Shown here: positions 33,450-42,389 of the stretch, piece after piece | Layout of the letters: each line of letters starts with the position of its first letter | Numbering within the stretch: the stretch's first letter is position 1 | DNA from: an uncultured Verrucomicrobiota bacterium | Lineage (GTDB): Bacteria > Verrucomicrobiota > Verrucomicrobiia > Limisphaerales > UBA9464 | DNA: 52,571 bases | Assembly: GCA_903864375.1 (NCBI GenBank) | Contig: CAIPFS010000043.1 | Span: forward strand, 1 to 52,571 | Direction of reading: 5' to 3' | Translations under genes and position numbers: made by a program | Notes under the pieces: model-generated | Told to the model about the DNA's origin: nothing | Databases searched by the model: none | The model's input: the letters and a program-made list of their open reading frames with translations, nothing else

Positions 33450-35323
33450 ACCGTTTTTACTCCTGGTCCCGCGGACGGTTCCATCCCGCCTGGTGGCTGC
33501 TGGTCTTGCTGCCGTTGGGCTATTTTCTGGAGGACCAAGCGGAGGTATGGAACGGCATTCCGGCCATCGAATTTTGTCGGTTGTTTGTCTTTGGTACCGC
33601 GGTCATTGGGATGCTCCTCCTGGCTGTCCGCACCGAAGCTGGATGGAGCTGGCGGGTCACCAAGGAATTCCGCCTGCAACTGCCCGGGGCGCTCCTCGCG
33701 TCTCTGGCGCCCTCCCTTGCCCTGCTGGTCGACGACGATCCCCGTTCCTGGTCCTGGCCCCCCTGGTTGATGGCTTACGCCGGCGGCTGCCTTTGGATGG
33801 GTGCGACGACCTTTGGCGCAGAGTTTGAAGGCCGGACGCTCCATGCCCTGCTGGCTCAACCGATTTCACGGCGGCGGTTGTATTGGGAAAAGATGGGGCC
33901 TCTCCTGGTGCTTGAGCTTCTGGCGGTCGTCGCACTGGACACCTTCGGTCCGGCGAATCGTTGGTACGGTGCCGACCATCAATTTCCAGTGTTTCTTCTC
34001 GTCCCTCCTCTGATGGCTGTTGCCACAGGACCGACTCTGGGACTGATTTGCCGGGGCACTCTGCCCGCCCTGGTTGGGATGGTGGGATTTCCTGTCGCCC
34101 TCTTGTGGATGCTGGCCATCGGACAATCCATCGCTCAATGGGCGACGGGACGGCAGGACACCGTTGCGGTCATTAACCCCTCGGCCATGAATTCTGTCAG
34201 CGTCAGCTGTCTGGGAGTCTACCTCGTGGGAATGGCGGTGGCCGGTCATCGACGCTTCCTCCGGTTTGAATCCCGGGGAGAGGCCACCGGAGGAGGGGGC
34301 ATTGGCTACCGGTTTTCCCTTCCCGTGGATTGGGTGGTCCGGCGGAGCCTGACCGGACCCGTCGGGGCATTGGTCCGGAAAGAACTCCGACTGCAAATCA
34401 TCCCCTTCCTGACCGCCGGATTGAGTCTCCTGATTGGTGGGATGGTGCTGACCCTGCGTTGGGTCGCCAACGGCATCGGAGACGATCAATCCGGCGTGGC
34501 GGTCGCCGCCCGGGACGCGGGCGCCTGGCTTGCGCTTCTCGGCATCCTGGGGGCGGGGACCTGCCTTGCTGCCGGCGTGATCCCCATTGCCGAAGAGCGG
34601 GCCCTGGGGACGCTGGATGCCCAATTGACGCTGCCGTTCACCGTGCGCCGCCTCTGGTGGATCAAGGGATGGGTCGCACTGGGCACTTCGGTTTGTCTCG
34701 GCCTGCTGCTACCACTGGCACTGGCGAGGGCCCTGTTTCCAGGCGTCTTTGAATTCCAGAATGGCGATGAATGGTCTTTGGCCCTGGTGATCGTCTTCGG
34801 TCTGTGGCTCACATTGATCGGGTTTTATGCCTCGTCTTTTTCCCGGAATTCCGTGAAGGCCGTCTTTGCTTCGCTGGCAATCCTGGGACTCTTCACAGGG
34901 TTGGTCAGCATCGCGGCAGCCATCGCCTCGCGCTGGATTTGGCCGAACCTGGACACCTTTCCGCAGTTTGATGCGGTCATTCAATCTATCCCTGGCTTCT
35001 CCCGTTTCACCCATTCCATCGTGGCGAATTCGGTCGGTTTTCGCTTTCTAACATTCGCACTACCTGCTGGCCTGATGACCCTTCCGTTCATTTTGTTTTG
35101 GTTGAAGTGTTCCATTTGCCATCTGCGATGCGGCATACCATCGGTTCGTCGAATGTTATGGGAAACATTTCAGTGGTCTGCGTTGGCGTTGTCTTTGGCC
35201 GTTATCGTGGATACCACGGTCGTCCTCGCCATAAACTCCATTGCATCTCATTTAAGGCATCAGGCTGAGGAGGAAAACGCCCGATGGAAGGAACTAAGGC
35301 AGTCGCAGCATCCGCACAAATAG
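33446..35323 (+). CDS. ABC-2 type permease, large
   Basis: The 625-residue integral membrane protein has about 12 predicted membrane segments in two blocks, about 15-290 and 345-610. FEGRTLHALLAQPISRRRLYWEKMGPL is split between a loop and a membrane segment, and EERALGTLDAQLTLPFTVRRLWWIKGW forms the second, equivalent coupling segment. The two similar EG/ERTL...LPISRxR patterns suggest an internal duplication of the ABC-2 permease unit, so it may act as a single-chain dimer. ATG 33446 overlaps the stop of the ATPase gene (ATGA). A weak hairpin pair after it (35347-35389) may end transcription. Confidence 0.82.
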   Translation: MNRFYSWSRGRFHPAWWLLVLLPLGYFLEDQAEVWNGIPAIEFCRLFVFGTAVIGMLLLAVRTEAGWSWRVTKEFRLQLPGALLASLAPSLALLVDDDPRSWSWPPWLMAYAGGCLWMGATTFGAEFEGRTLHALLAQPISRRRLYWEKMGPLLVLELLAVVALDTFGPANRWYGADHQFPVFLLVPPLMAVATGPTLGLICRGTLPALVGMVGFPVALLWMLAIGQSIAQWATGRQDTVAVINPSAMNSVSVSCLGVYLVGMAVAGHRRFLRFESRGEATGGGGIGYRFSLPVDWVVRRSLTGPVGALVRKELRLQIIPFLTAGLSLLIGGMVLTLRWVANGIGDDQSGVAVAARDAGAWLALLGILGAGTCLAAGVIPIAEERALGTLDAQLTLPFTVRRLWWIKGWVALGTSVCLGLLLPLALARALFPGVFEFQNGDEWSLALVIVFGLWLTLIGFYASSFSRNSVKAVFASLAILGLFTGLVSIAAAIASRWIWPNLDTFPQFDAVIQSIPGFSRFTHSIVANSVGFRFLTFALPAGLMTLPFILFWLKCSICHLRCGIPSVRRMLWETFQWSALALSLAVIVDTTVVLAINSIASHLRHQAEEENARWKELRQSQHPHK

Positions 35324-35346
35324 GCCTGTTCCCCATGAACCTCAAT

Positions 35347-35389
35347 GGGCGGGAGCTCGATTCGCCCCCGGGAGTCCAGCACTCTCCCG
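35347..35389. terminator. Hairpins between convergent genes
   Basis: Two stems stand between the ABC permease stop (35323, plus) and the ribbon-helix-helix gene stop (35453, minus): GGGCG/CGCCC at 35347-35367 and CGGGAG/CTCCCG at 35369-35389. Neither is followed by a strong T-run, so this is a possible bidirectional, Rho-assisted or weak terminator. Confidence 0.35.
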
Positions 35390-35452
35390 TTCTAAAGGCA
35401 CCCCGGAGGTGAGGTTCCTGCCAGGCTGTCGGGACGAAGCAACGCCCTGAAC

Positions 35453-35653
35453 TCAACCCCCGCCGCCCGTGTCCTGGGGCTCCCGGACAACCGGAGCACC
35501 TCCTTCTCCCCCACGCTTGCGCCGGGCCACGGCCTGTTTCAACAGGTACTCCACCTGGCCGTTGACACTGCGCATCTCATCCTGTGCCCAGGCCTCCAAT
35601 TCGGCCCAGAGCACAGGATCGATCCGCATCAGGAATGCCTTTCGTTCTGCCAT
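35453..35653 (-). CDS. Ribbon-helix-helix (Arc-type) DNA-binding protein
   Basis: The 66-residue protein starts MAERKAFLMRIDPVLWAELE and continues with SVNGQVEYLLKQAVARRKRG, the strand-helix-helix pattern of Arc/MetJ-type regulators, followed by a Gly-rich acidic tail. The strand residues FLMRID would contact the DNA groove. It begins six bases after the stop of the SPFH gene, so both are in one operon. Such small Arc-like genes are common partners of SPFH/stomatin genes in bacteria, sometimes labelled antitoxins; no toxin gene is present here, so autoregulation of this operon is the likelier role. Confidence 0.82.
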   Translation of the reverse strand: MAERKAFLMRIDPVLWAELEAWAQDEMRSVNGQVEYLLKQAVARRKRGGEGGAPVVREPQDTGGGG

Positions 35654-35659
35654 TCCAGC

Positions 35660-36613
35660 TCAGGCGTAAAGGGTCCCCGTATTGACCACCGGATGCACCT
35701 CCGACTCACCGCAGAGCACCACCATCAGGTTGCTGACCATGGCCGCCCGTCGATCGTCATCCAATTGGACCACCTGTTTGAGTGCCAGTTCGCGAAGGGC
35801 CATGTCGACCATGCTCACCGCCCCTTGAACAATCTTTTGCCGGGCGGCGATCACCGCCTCCGCCTGCTGCCGACGCAACATCGCCTGGGCGATCTCCGGG
35901 GCGTAGGCCAGATGAGTCAGGCGTGCCTCCTCCACGACCAGGCCGGCTTTCGCCAACCGCTCCTGAAGCTCACCCTTCAACGCCTGGGACACCTCGGTCA
36001 CGCCATTCAACAAGGTGACCTCATGATCCTCTCCGTGGTCGTAGGCAAAACAACTCGCCATGTGCCGGAGGGCGGATTCGGTCTGGGTGGCGACATACTT
36101 TTCGTAGTCATCCACGTCAAAGGTGGCCTGTGCCGTGTCCTGCACGCGCCAGATGATCACCGACGCGATTTCAATCGGGTTGCCCCGCTTGTCGTTCACC
36201 TTAAGGCGGTCGCCGTTAAAGGTGCGCGAACGAAGCGACAACCGGTACTTGCGAACCATCTTGCCGCCAGCCGCACTCGCGTACTTGGAATAGAACGGAT
36301 TCCCCCAATGGAACCCACTCTGCCGGACAGTGCCGCGATAGGCCCCGAAAAGAATCAAGACCTGTCCTTCGTTGGGTTGGAGGGTAAAGAATCCAAATGC
36401 CAGAATCGTGGTTCCAAACAGAAGAAGCACGGCGGCGGCAATTCCCATTCCCAACCCCACTCCGGATAGCTCTTGTTGGTTGCCCGCAATGATGGACAAC
36501 ACCAACAGGGCCGGCGAGGCGAGAAAGCCCAGCACCACTACCGGCAGAACGGTCCAACCGTTCAACACCTGGATTTCCTGTTCCCGATTCACTGAATTTT
36601 TCTTGTCGTTCAT
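35660..36613 (-). CDS. SPFH domain (stomatin/prohibitin-like) membrane protein
   Basis: The 317-residue protein has two membrane segments at about 19-43 and 55-78. An SPFH/Band 7 domain covers about 80-260, with QPNEGQVLILFGAYRGTVRQ, GNPIEIASVIIWRVQDTAQATFDV and HEVTLLNGVTEVSQALKGEL. A helical C-terminal part follows with AQAMLRRQQAEAVIAARQK. SPFH proteins oligomerise at membranes and organise microdomains or protease complexes. Start ATG 36613 agrees with the polar N-terminus. The next gene encodes an Arc-like regulator. The upstream region (36614-37001) is gene-free and highly structured. Confidence 0.87.
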   Translation of the reverse strand: MNDKKNSVNREQEIQVLNGWTVLPVVVLGFLASPALLVLSIIAGNQQELSGVGLGMGIAAAVLLLFGTTILAFGFFTLQPNEGQVLILFGAYRGTVRQSGFHWGNPFYSKYASAAGGKMVRKYRLSLRSRTFNGDRLKVNDKRGNPIEIASVIIWRVQDTAQATFDVDDYEKYVATQTESALRHMASCFAYDHGEDHEVTLLNGVTEVSQALKGELQERLAKAGLVVEEARLTHLAYAPEIAQAMLRRQQAEAVIAARQKIVQGAVSMVDMALRELALKQVVQLDDDRRAAMVSNLMVVLCGESEVHPVVNTGTLYA

Positions 36614-37001
36614 ATGCGTCGAGTCATTCGACGTTCAGATATCTAAGTGATATCACTTCGATATTCAAGAATTACTTTCGGGCTTTTGTAACCAAACAGA
36701 GGGACAGGTCCGTTGTTGGTTTCGGCGGTCGGCTCAAAGGTTTTCTTCCACCTGGAGCTCAAGGTGTCAGGCACGAACGCCATCGCCACGCTGCCATCCC
36801 GGCCTGGGCCAGCGGCCCAGGCTGAGATGGAGACGGGCCTTTGGTCCTGGGGATCATCAACAACCAACCCGTCCCTGATTCGTGCCATCTTGGTTCCGGA
36901 CGCTGGGTTCAATTCCCAGGTCCCTAGATTGGATCAGGGACTTACAGGAGCGCATCCCTCCGATGGAAATGTTTCCTTCGGAGGGATTTGCGTCCGGATC
37001 T
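36614..37001. other. 388-base gene-free stretch with several strong hairpins
   Basis: Between the SPFH start and the cytochrome stop there is no well-supported gene. Perfect stems occur at 36802-36822 (GCCTGGGCC/GGCCCAGGC), at 36903-36919 (CTGGG/CCCAG enclosing TTCAATT, a T-arm look-alike), at 36920-36941 (GTCCCT/AGGGAC) and at 36954-36987 (see terminator entry). The number of stems is unusual and leaves open a structured RNA on either strand. A 90-codon minus-strand frame at 36643-36912 has partly coding-like codon use but no recognisable similarity. Confidence 0.45.
36954..36987. terminator. Long perfect hairpin downstream of the cytochrome gene
   Basis: ATCCCTCCGA (36954-36963) pairs with TCGGAGGGAT (36978-36987), and the inner GGAAA pairs with TTTCC around a TG loop, with one T-T mismatch between the two stems. 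It lies 14 bases beyond the stop of the minus-strand cytochrome gene, a good place for its terminator. On the plus strand TTT follows the stem; no long T-run exists on either side. Confidence 0.55.
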
Positions 37002-40000
37002 CTATTTTGCGAAGACCGCGTTCTTGGGATCGCCGCCCGACTGAAGGTAGGCGACGAGGTTCAACACCTCGTCCTTGTTGAGGGGATTCAGGAGACCCGC
37101 CGGCATCAGGGAAATGGGGTACGGCTTGCGTCCCTTGACCTGTGCCAACTCTACCGTGGTGGATTCCTCGGGATTACGTGGATCAGCCACCACCACAAGT
37201 TTGCCGTTTTCCTCGTAGGCACGACCCACCAGGGTGGATCCGTCGGCCAGTTGGACTTCCTCGGACCCATATTGGTCGGAGATGACCTTGGACGGTTCGA
37301 TGATGTTTTCCACGAGATCGTGAAGCGTATAACGGGAGGCCACACCGGTCAGATCGGGTCCCACTCCGCCGCCGGCACCATTGAACCGGTGACAGGAGGC
37401 GCAGCCAGTGGAATGGAACAGGGCCAACCCGTTGTCATAACTGCGTCCATGGACGCCGTTGGACAGGACGGACAGAGCCTGATCAACCGTATAGGCCTGG
37501 CCGGGTCCCTTGGGGGCGGCGAATTCCGGTGAGCCACCTGCGGCAGCCTTGGTGGTGGACAAGGCCTCCATGGCCTGTCGCTCACTGGGGTCAGGAATGG
37601 TTGCGAGTGCGTCCTTGCGAATATTTTCGAGGAAGCCGCGGAAGCTGTTGCCTCCCTGCCAGGGTGCAGTCCGGGGGAACCAGCTGAAGAACGATTTCCG
37701 GAGGGCAGGGGTCCAACCCACCGTGGCCTCGCGCAGGAGGTAGGCAAAGGCGATTTGTTCCTGGTTGGGCCTGCTGGCGGATGCCTGGGCAAATGGTCCC
37801 GCATACCCGGAATTTCGGGCCAGGAGGGCGTCACTGGCATATTTGAGGTCGGCGTCATTGGCGGTGAGCATCAAGGGAACCGTCTTGGCAACCACACCCG
37901 GTGCCTTGAGGCGAATCAGCGTGCCGGCCAGCTCCCGATTCAGGAGGCGACTGGTCGACGGATAGAGGGCATCGAGCCGGTGAAGAGTCTCCGTCCAGGC
38001 CTCTCCCTCGGGAGATCCCAGGCGGATCAGGGTCAGTTGATAGGCACGAACCACTGCCAGGCGGGCAGCCTCATCCAGGGGACTCCAATCAAGTCGGTTC
38101 AAGGCGGCCAGGAGCCGATCCCGATGGGCTGGAGTCCCCACACGGGCGAGGGCAACGGCACCTTCAATGACCGCCCAGGGGCGCTTTTCGGTAAAGACCC
38201 GGTCCGCCCATGAATCGACAGGCTGCCGCTCAATGGCGACCCGCGCCGCGTAGCGAATCCATCGGTCCGGGTGTCCCAGATGGGGCCAGGACTGGACCAC
38301 TGCCTCGGGGCCGGCGGATTCCACATGGAAGGCTTCGAGTTCGCGGCGAATCTGGTGCTCGGGGGTCCGGGTCAGGGCTGGTGCTGGAGCCGTGGAGTCT
38401 GTGCCGACATAGGTCACTCGATAGACGGCGGATTGGGTTCCGCGACCGCCGATGGCGAAGTACAGGGCACCATCACGGGGATGGACCAGCAGGTCGGTCA
38501 GGGGAAGCGGACGACCGCTGATGAATTCCTCCTTCTCGGCATGGTAGCCAGCGCCCTCCGGCGTCAGGTGAATGGCATACATGGTCCCATAGGTCCAATC
38601 GTTGGCGAAAATGGCCTGCTGGTATCGGGCGGGGAAGCGGGCACCCTGACCGGATGCAACACCGGTGGGGCTGCCGGGTCCGATATCCACAAGGGCAGGA
38701 ACGCTGTCGGGGTAATAGGGCGGCCACTTTCCGGCACCGGAACGCCAGCCCAAATCGCTGCCGCTGGTGGCCAGACAGATGCGTGTGGGGCGGTACCAGG
38801 GCATCCCGGCGTCCCATTCCATGTCGGAATCGTAGGTGATGATATCCCCGAGGCTGTTGAATGCGAAATCGTATTCGTTGCGATAGCCCGAACTGACCAT
38901 CTCGAAGACCTTGCCGTCAGGGTCTGTTTTGCAGATGTAACCTCCGGGCGCAAGGATGCCGCGGGCGTGACCGTTGGCGTCCCAGAGGCGGGTGACCACC
39001 TGGTCCTCATTCCAAGCGTGGGCCGCCCGGGACAATTCCATGTGATCGGGGAGTTTGGTGTGATTGCCACAGGCGACGTAAATGGATTTGCCGTCGGGAG
39101 AAAGGACGATGGCGTGCGGGCCATGCTCACCGCCGCCATCGATGCGGCGCAGCAGCTTTTCCTCGTCAAATTGATCGTCACCGTCGGTGTCCCGCAACCG
39201 CCAGAGGCCCTGCCTCCCGCGTTGCTCATTAACCATGACATAGAGGCTGTTGAACGCGTACAGGAGCCCGTGGGCACCCCCGACGGAATTGGTCAGGCGT
39301 TCCACTGCGGTTGGAGAACTGGATCCGGGAGCCGGAAGGGTCAGCCGGTAAAGGCTGCCGTTCTGATCGCAGGTGATCAGGCGCCCCTTGTCGTCCACTG
39401 TCATGCTGACCCAGGAGCCTTGATCTGATTTGGGAACGGCATGCACCAGTTCGACACGAAATCCCGGCAACACATGAATTTCCGACGGATCGGTGGCACG
39501 GGGCGGAGCCGACGGAGCACCGGCACCCGCCAGGGCGTCCCCCCACGGATCGTCACCGTAGCGGCCCACCACCTTTGCCGCCTTCCAGTCGGCACGACCG
39601 GGCACGGTGGCCTCCCAGGTGGCATCGGTTACGAGCGAGGATTCCTTGCCGCTGGCCGGCTTGAAGACCAGCCGGGCGACCAGGCCGGCGATGTCGCCTT
39701 CATTTTTGCAATCGGCCTGAAGTTCGTGATGACCGGGCTTGAGCTTCGCAGTCAGTTCGATCCGGGTGGGTTGATTCCAATCGGCGTTGGTCAGGACCGG
39801 CTGCCCGTCGAGGGAGACCACGGCTCCATTATCGCAGGTGACGAAGAGGACCGCCTCGCGGAGCGGTTCCACCACATCAAATCCACGGCGCAGCTGTGCG
39901 GCGGCCTTGCTCCCGGGCCCCTCAGCCCATATCCAGGATGTCTCCGCAGCCAGTTGAAAAGCGGACCAGGACGAGAGAGCGAGAACCCCTCCCAGGAGGG

Positions 40001-40052
40001 CGGGTCTGAATCGGCGGAGGAACATCCCCAAGCTGACACCAAACCGCGTCAT
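37002..40052 (-). CDS. PVC-type heme-binding protein: beta-propeller dehydrogenase with C-terminal cytochrome c
   Basis: The 1,016-residue protein has a basic N-terminus with signal segment (about 10-36). A beta-sandwich (about 40-150) comes first, then a six-bladed propeller domain (about 165-570, membrane-bound dehydrogenase type) with IHVLPGFRVELVHAVP, GAHGLLYAFNSLYVM and SGYRNEYDFAFNSLGD. A helical HEAT-like region (about 590-800) follows, then a cytochrome c domain with CASCH near residue 885, GVGPDLTG after it, and axial Met in LMPAGLLNPLNKDEV near 990. These multi-domain proteins are expanded in Planctomycetota and Verrucomicrobiota and presumably oxidise sugars or similar in the periplasm with electrons passed to the heme; substrate unknown. 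No adjacent partner gene. Confidence 0.87.
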   Translation of the reverse strand: MTRFGVSLGMFLRRFRPALLGGVLALSSWSAFQLAAETSWIWAEGPGSKAAAQLRRGFDVVEPLREAVLFVTCDNGAVVSLDGQPVLTNADWNQPTRIELTAKLKPGHHELQADCKNEGDIAGLVARLVFKPASGKESSLVTDATWEATVPGRADWKAAKVVGRYGDDPWGDALAGAGAPSAPPRATDPSEIHVLPGFRVELVHAVPKSDQGSWVSMTVDDKGRLITCDQNGSLYRLTLPAPGSSSPTAVERLTNSVGGAHGLLYAFNSLYVMVNEQRGRQGLWRLRDTDGDDQFDEEKLLRRIDGGGEHGPHAIVLSPDGKSIYVACGNHTKLPDHMELSRAAHAWNEDQVVTRLWDANGHARGILAPGGYICKTDPDGKVFEMVSSGYRNEYDFAFNSLGDIITYDSDMEWDAGMPWYRPTRICLATSGSDLGWRSGAGKWPPYYPDSVPALVDIGPGSPTGVASGQGARFPARYQQAIFANDWTYGTMYAIHLTPEGAGYHAEKEEFISGRPLPLTDLLVHPRDGALYFAIGGRGTQSAVYRVTYVGTDSTAPAPALTRTPEHQIRRELEAFHVESAGPEAVVQSWPHLGHPDRWIRYAARVAIERQPVDSWADRVFTEKRPWAVIEGAVALARVGTPAHRDRLLAALNRLDWSPLDEAARLAVVRAYQLTLIRLGSPEGEAWTETLHRLDALYPSTSRLLNRELAGTLIRLKAPGVVAKTVPLMLTANDADLKYASDALLARNSGYAGPFAQASASRPNQEQIAFAYLLREATVGWTPALRKSFFSWFPRTAPWQGGNSFRGFLENIRKDALATIPDPSERQAMEALSTTKAAAGGSPEFAAPKGPGQAYTVDQALSVLSNGVHGRSYDNGLALFHSTGCASCHRFNGAGGGVGPDLTGVASRYTLHDLVENIIEPSKVISDQYGSEEVQLADGSTLVGRAYEENGKLVVVADPRNPEESTTVELAQVKGRKPYPISLMPAGLLNPLNKDEVLNLVAYLQSGGDPKNAVFAK

Positions 40053-40113
40053 TTATTCAAGCACCCAACCGACGGGGGATGAATGAATCGGTGGGGAGAC
40101 CTCTCAACGAAAA

Positions 40114-40140
40114 GAGCCGGGCGGAGTCACCGCCCGGCTC
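40114..40140 (-). terminator. Intrinsic terminator of the exopolysaccharide operon
   Basis: A perfect 11-bp stem, GAGCCGGGCGG (40114-40124) and CCGCCCGGCTC (40130-40140), encloses a five-base loop. On the minus strand it is followed by TTTTCGTT. It lies 24 bases beyond the stop of the Wzc-type gene and is the clearest terminator in the window. Confidence 0.85.
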
Positions 40141-40164
40141 GCGTCATTGAAAGCAGGAAGACGA

Positions 40165-42366
40165 TCAGGCCGACTTGTCGGTCTTGGCCGTCTCCGGAGC
40201 CCCTTTTGAAACAGGAGCCCCCGATTTGGCGGGCTTCTTTGCGACACCGGTCGTCTTGTTCTTGTAATGGCTCGCGTAGTACCGGTTCTGGTAATAGTGA
40301 TAGCTGTAGTAGTAGCTGTCCTTGCCTTCGAAATCGATGTCGTTGAGGACCACTCCGACGACATGGATGCCGGCCTCCTGGATGCGCTGAATCGACCGGG
40401 AGGCGTGTTCCCGGCGAATTTTGTTAAACTTGGTGACGAACACCATGCCGTCCGACATGGCGCCGAGCACGAGGGGGTCGGCGACCGCCGAAACCGGGGG
40501 ACAATCGAGAACAACCCGGTCATAGCGATTGGAGACCTCCTCCAGGAATTGCAGCATCCGACGGGAGCTGATCAACTCGGAGGGGTTGGAGGGAACCGCA
40601 CCACAGCAGCAGATGTCGAGATTGGGGACTTCGGTCGAGTGGATGATTTCGTCCACGTTCTGGACCCGCTCCACCAGATAGGCTGATAGTCCAATTTGCG
40701 CCGGCTGTTCGAAGGCCTTGTGGACCGACGGGCGCCGCAAGTCACCGTCCACCAGAAGCGTCCGCAGTCCGGTTTGAGCCGTGACGATGGCGTAGTTGGA
40801 GGCGACGAGGGACTTTCCCTCCGAGGGAATCGTGCTTGTGACTGAAACGGTGCGGAGTTTGTCGCCGTTGCGGGCGAGAGAGATGGCCGCCCGCAAGGTT
40901 CGGAATCCTTCCGCGGGACCGGATGTGGGGTGGAGATGCGCCTGAAGGTCGCGCTCGATCATGCTGGAAGACTTGATGTTCGGAACGTAGCCGAGGAACG
41001 GCAGCTTGAGGTATTGCTCAACATCCTCCTGCGTCTTCACCGAGTCATCCAGGAAGCTCATCAGGAAGGCGAATCCGACGGCCACTGCGAGGCCACCAAA
41101 GGCACTCATGGCCAGGATCAGCGGGCGATTGGGCTTGGCCGGCACCACGGGCGTCGTGGCGCGATCCACAATCACCATGTTGTTCTGGGTGTCCTTGGAG
41201 TTGATGTCGAACTCCTTGGTCTTCGACAGAATCAACTGGTACATCGTTTCCGCCCGTTCCTTTTGACGTGCCAGCACATCAAATTTGGATTTGGCCTCAT
41301 ACAACTCCTCCATTCGCTTCTCCGCCTCGGCAAAACGCGCCTTGGTGTTTTCCAGCTTCTGTTGCTCGATGCTGGCCGCGGACAGAATGCCCTGAAATGC
41401 CCGGGCGGATTCTGCCTTCAATTTGGCGACGTCGACCTCCAATTCCCGATTGGCCTGCATCACGAGCGGGTATTTGTCCCGGTAGCGGGTCTTCAACCCT
41501 TCAAGACGGGCCTCATCCATCAGGACCTTGACCTTGATTTCAGAGACGGAGCGGTCGGAGGCGACCAGGGCATAGTCGGCCAGATCATGACCTTCGCTGA
41601 CCCAGCGTTTGCCCTCGGCGGCTTTGCGAACGGCATCGTCGGTGATGATCGCCTGGGATTCCACGTCGCTCCGCGCCTGGCGCAAACCGAAGGCATCGAC
41701 GTTGTCCATGGCCCGGTTGTCGTCCACCAGGGAAATCATCTTCTTCTCCTGACGATAGCGTTGGACCGATTCCTGGGCGGCGAGAAGTTCCGCTTCGGCA
41801 GACACGGCTTCCTGCTTCAGCATGCGGTATCCGGTCAGGGCGCGCAGGATCTTCCGGTCCTGATTCTGGGAAAGAAACATTTCCAGCAGGGTGTTGGCGA
41901 TGTCCTCGGCAACCCGCGGCTTGGGATGCAACACCTTGACCTCGACCAGCCGGGTCATGCGAACCGGGTCAATGGTGATGTCATGGCTGACCGCCATGGC
42001 GCGATCGATCGCCTTGGAGTAACGCGGGTCCTCGTCCAGTTTGAGCTTCTGGATGACCTGCTCAATCAGAGACCGGGAGACCAGATTCTTATACTGGGTT
42101 TGCAGGTATTCCTGATCCTTGTTGTTGGCCGTGATGACATCGCGAAGGCTGAGGACGCTTGCGATTTCCGGCTCGATTTCCAAACGGGCGACGGCCTGGT
42201 AAACGGGAGTGGAATTAAAGGCGACGAAACCACCACCCAGGACGAAAATCGCAAAGATGATGATGATCGCCCAGCGCCGTTCGAGGATGGTATGCCAGTA
42301 CTGCCGGAGATTCAGGCCTTCTTCGCCCCGGGGGGCGACCGTGGATGGGTTGGCGGAGTTGTCCAT
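40165..42366 (-). CDS. Polysaccharide co-polymerase and tyrosine autokinase (Wzc type)
   Basis: The 733-residue protein has a Wzz domain: membrane segments at about 32-50 and 417-440 flank a long coiled periplasmic part (about 150-400). The C-terminal bacterial tyrosine kinase (about 490-680) shows a Walker A' motif TSTIPSEGKS near 512, the second motif TLLVDGDLRRP near 540, and VVLDCPPV near 620. The tail is very Tyr-rich (DSYYYSYHYYQNRYYASHY, about 690-710), the expected autophosphorylation cluster. It controls chain length and export of surface polysaccharide from the inner membrane. It is 23 bases downstream of the OPX gene and is the last gene of the operon, closed by the terminator at 40114-40140. 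Confidence 0.92.
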   Translation of the reverse strand: MDNSANPSTVAPRGEEGLNLRQYWHTILERRWAIIIIFAIFVLGGGFVAFNSTPVYQAVARLEIEPEIASVLSLRDVITANNKDQEYLQTQYKNLVSRSLIEQVIQKLKLDEDPRYSKAIDRAMAVSHDITIDPVRMTRLVEVKVLHPKPRVAEDIANTLLEMFLSQNQDRKILRALTGYRMLKQEAVSAEAELLAAQESVQRYRQEKKMISLVDDNRAMDNVDAFGLRQARSDVESQAIITDDAVRKAAEGKRWVSEGHDLADYALVASDRSVSEIKVKVLMDEARLEGLKTRYRDKYPLVMQANRELEVDVAKLKAESARAFQGILSAASIEQQKLENTKARFAEAEKRMEELYEAKSKFDVLARQKERAETMYQLILSKTKEFDINSKDTQNNMVIVDRATTPVVPAKPNRPLILAMSAFGGLAVAVGFAFLMSFLDDSVKTQEDVEQYLKLPFLGYVPNIKSSSMIERDLQAHLHPTSGPAEGFRTLRAAISLARNGDKLRTVSVTSTIPSEGKSLVASNYAIVTAQTGLRTLLVDGDLRRPSVHKAFEQPAQIGLSAYLVERVQNVDEIIHSTEVPNLDICCCGAVPSNPSELISSRRMLQFLEEVSNRYDRVVLDCPPVSAVADPLVLGAMSDGMVFVTKFNKIRREHASRSIQRIQEAGIHVVGVVLNDIDFEGKDSYYYSYHYYQNRYYASHYKNKTTGVAKKPAKSGAPVSKGAPETAKTDKSA

Positions 42367-42389
42367 GGCGTTAAATTTCAGTTTAAATA

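Noticed and set aside
35453..36613. Toxin-antitoxin module
   Set aside because: The ribbon-helix-helix protein is antitoxin-like, but its neighbour is an SPFH membrane protein and not a toxin.
36643..36912. A 90-codon minus-strand frame in the gene-free stretch
   Set aside because: Codon use is partly coding-like, but there is no recognisable similarity and it spans a perfect 9-bp hairpin; kept only as a remark.
36903..36919. Possible tRNA or tRNA fragment (T-arm with TTCAATT loop)
   Set aside because: No matching acceptor stem, anticodon arm or D-arm was found around it.
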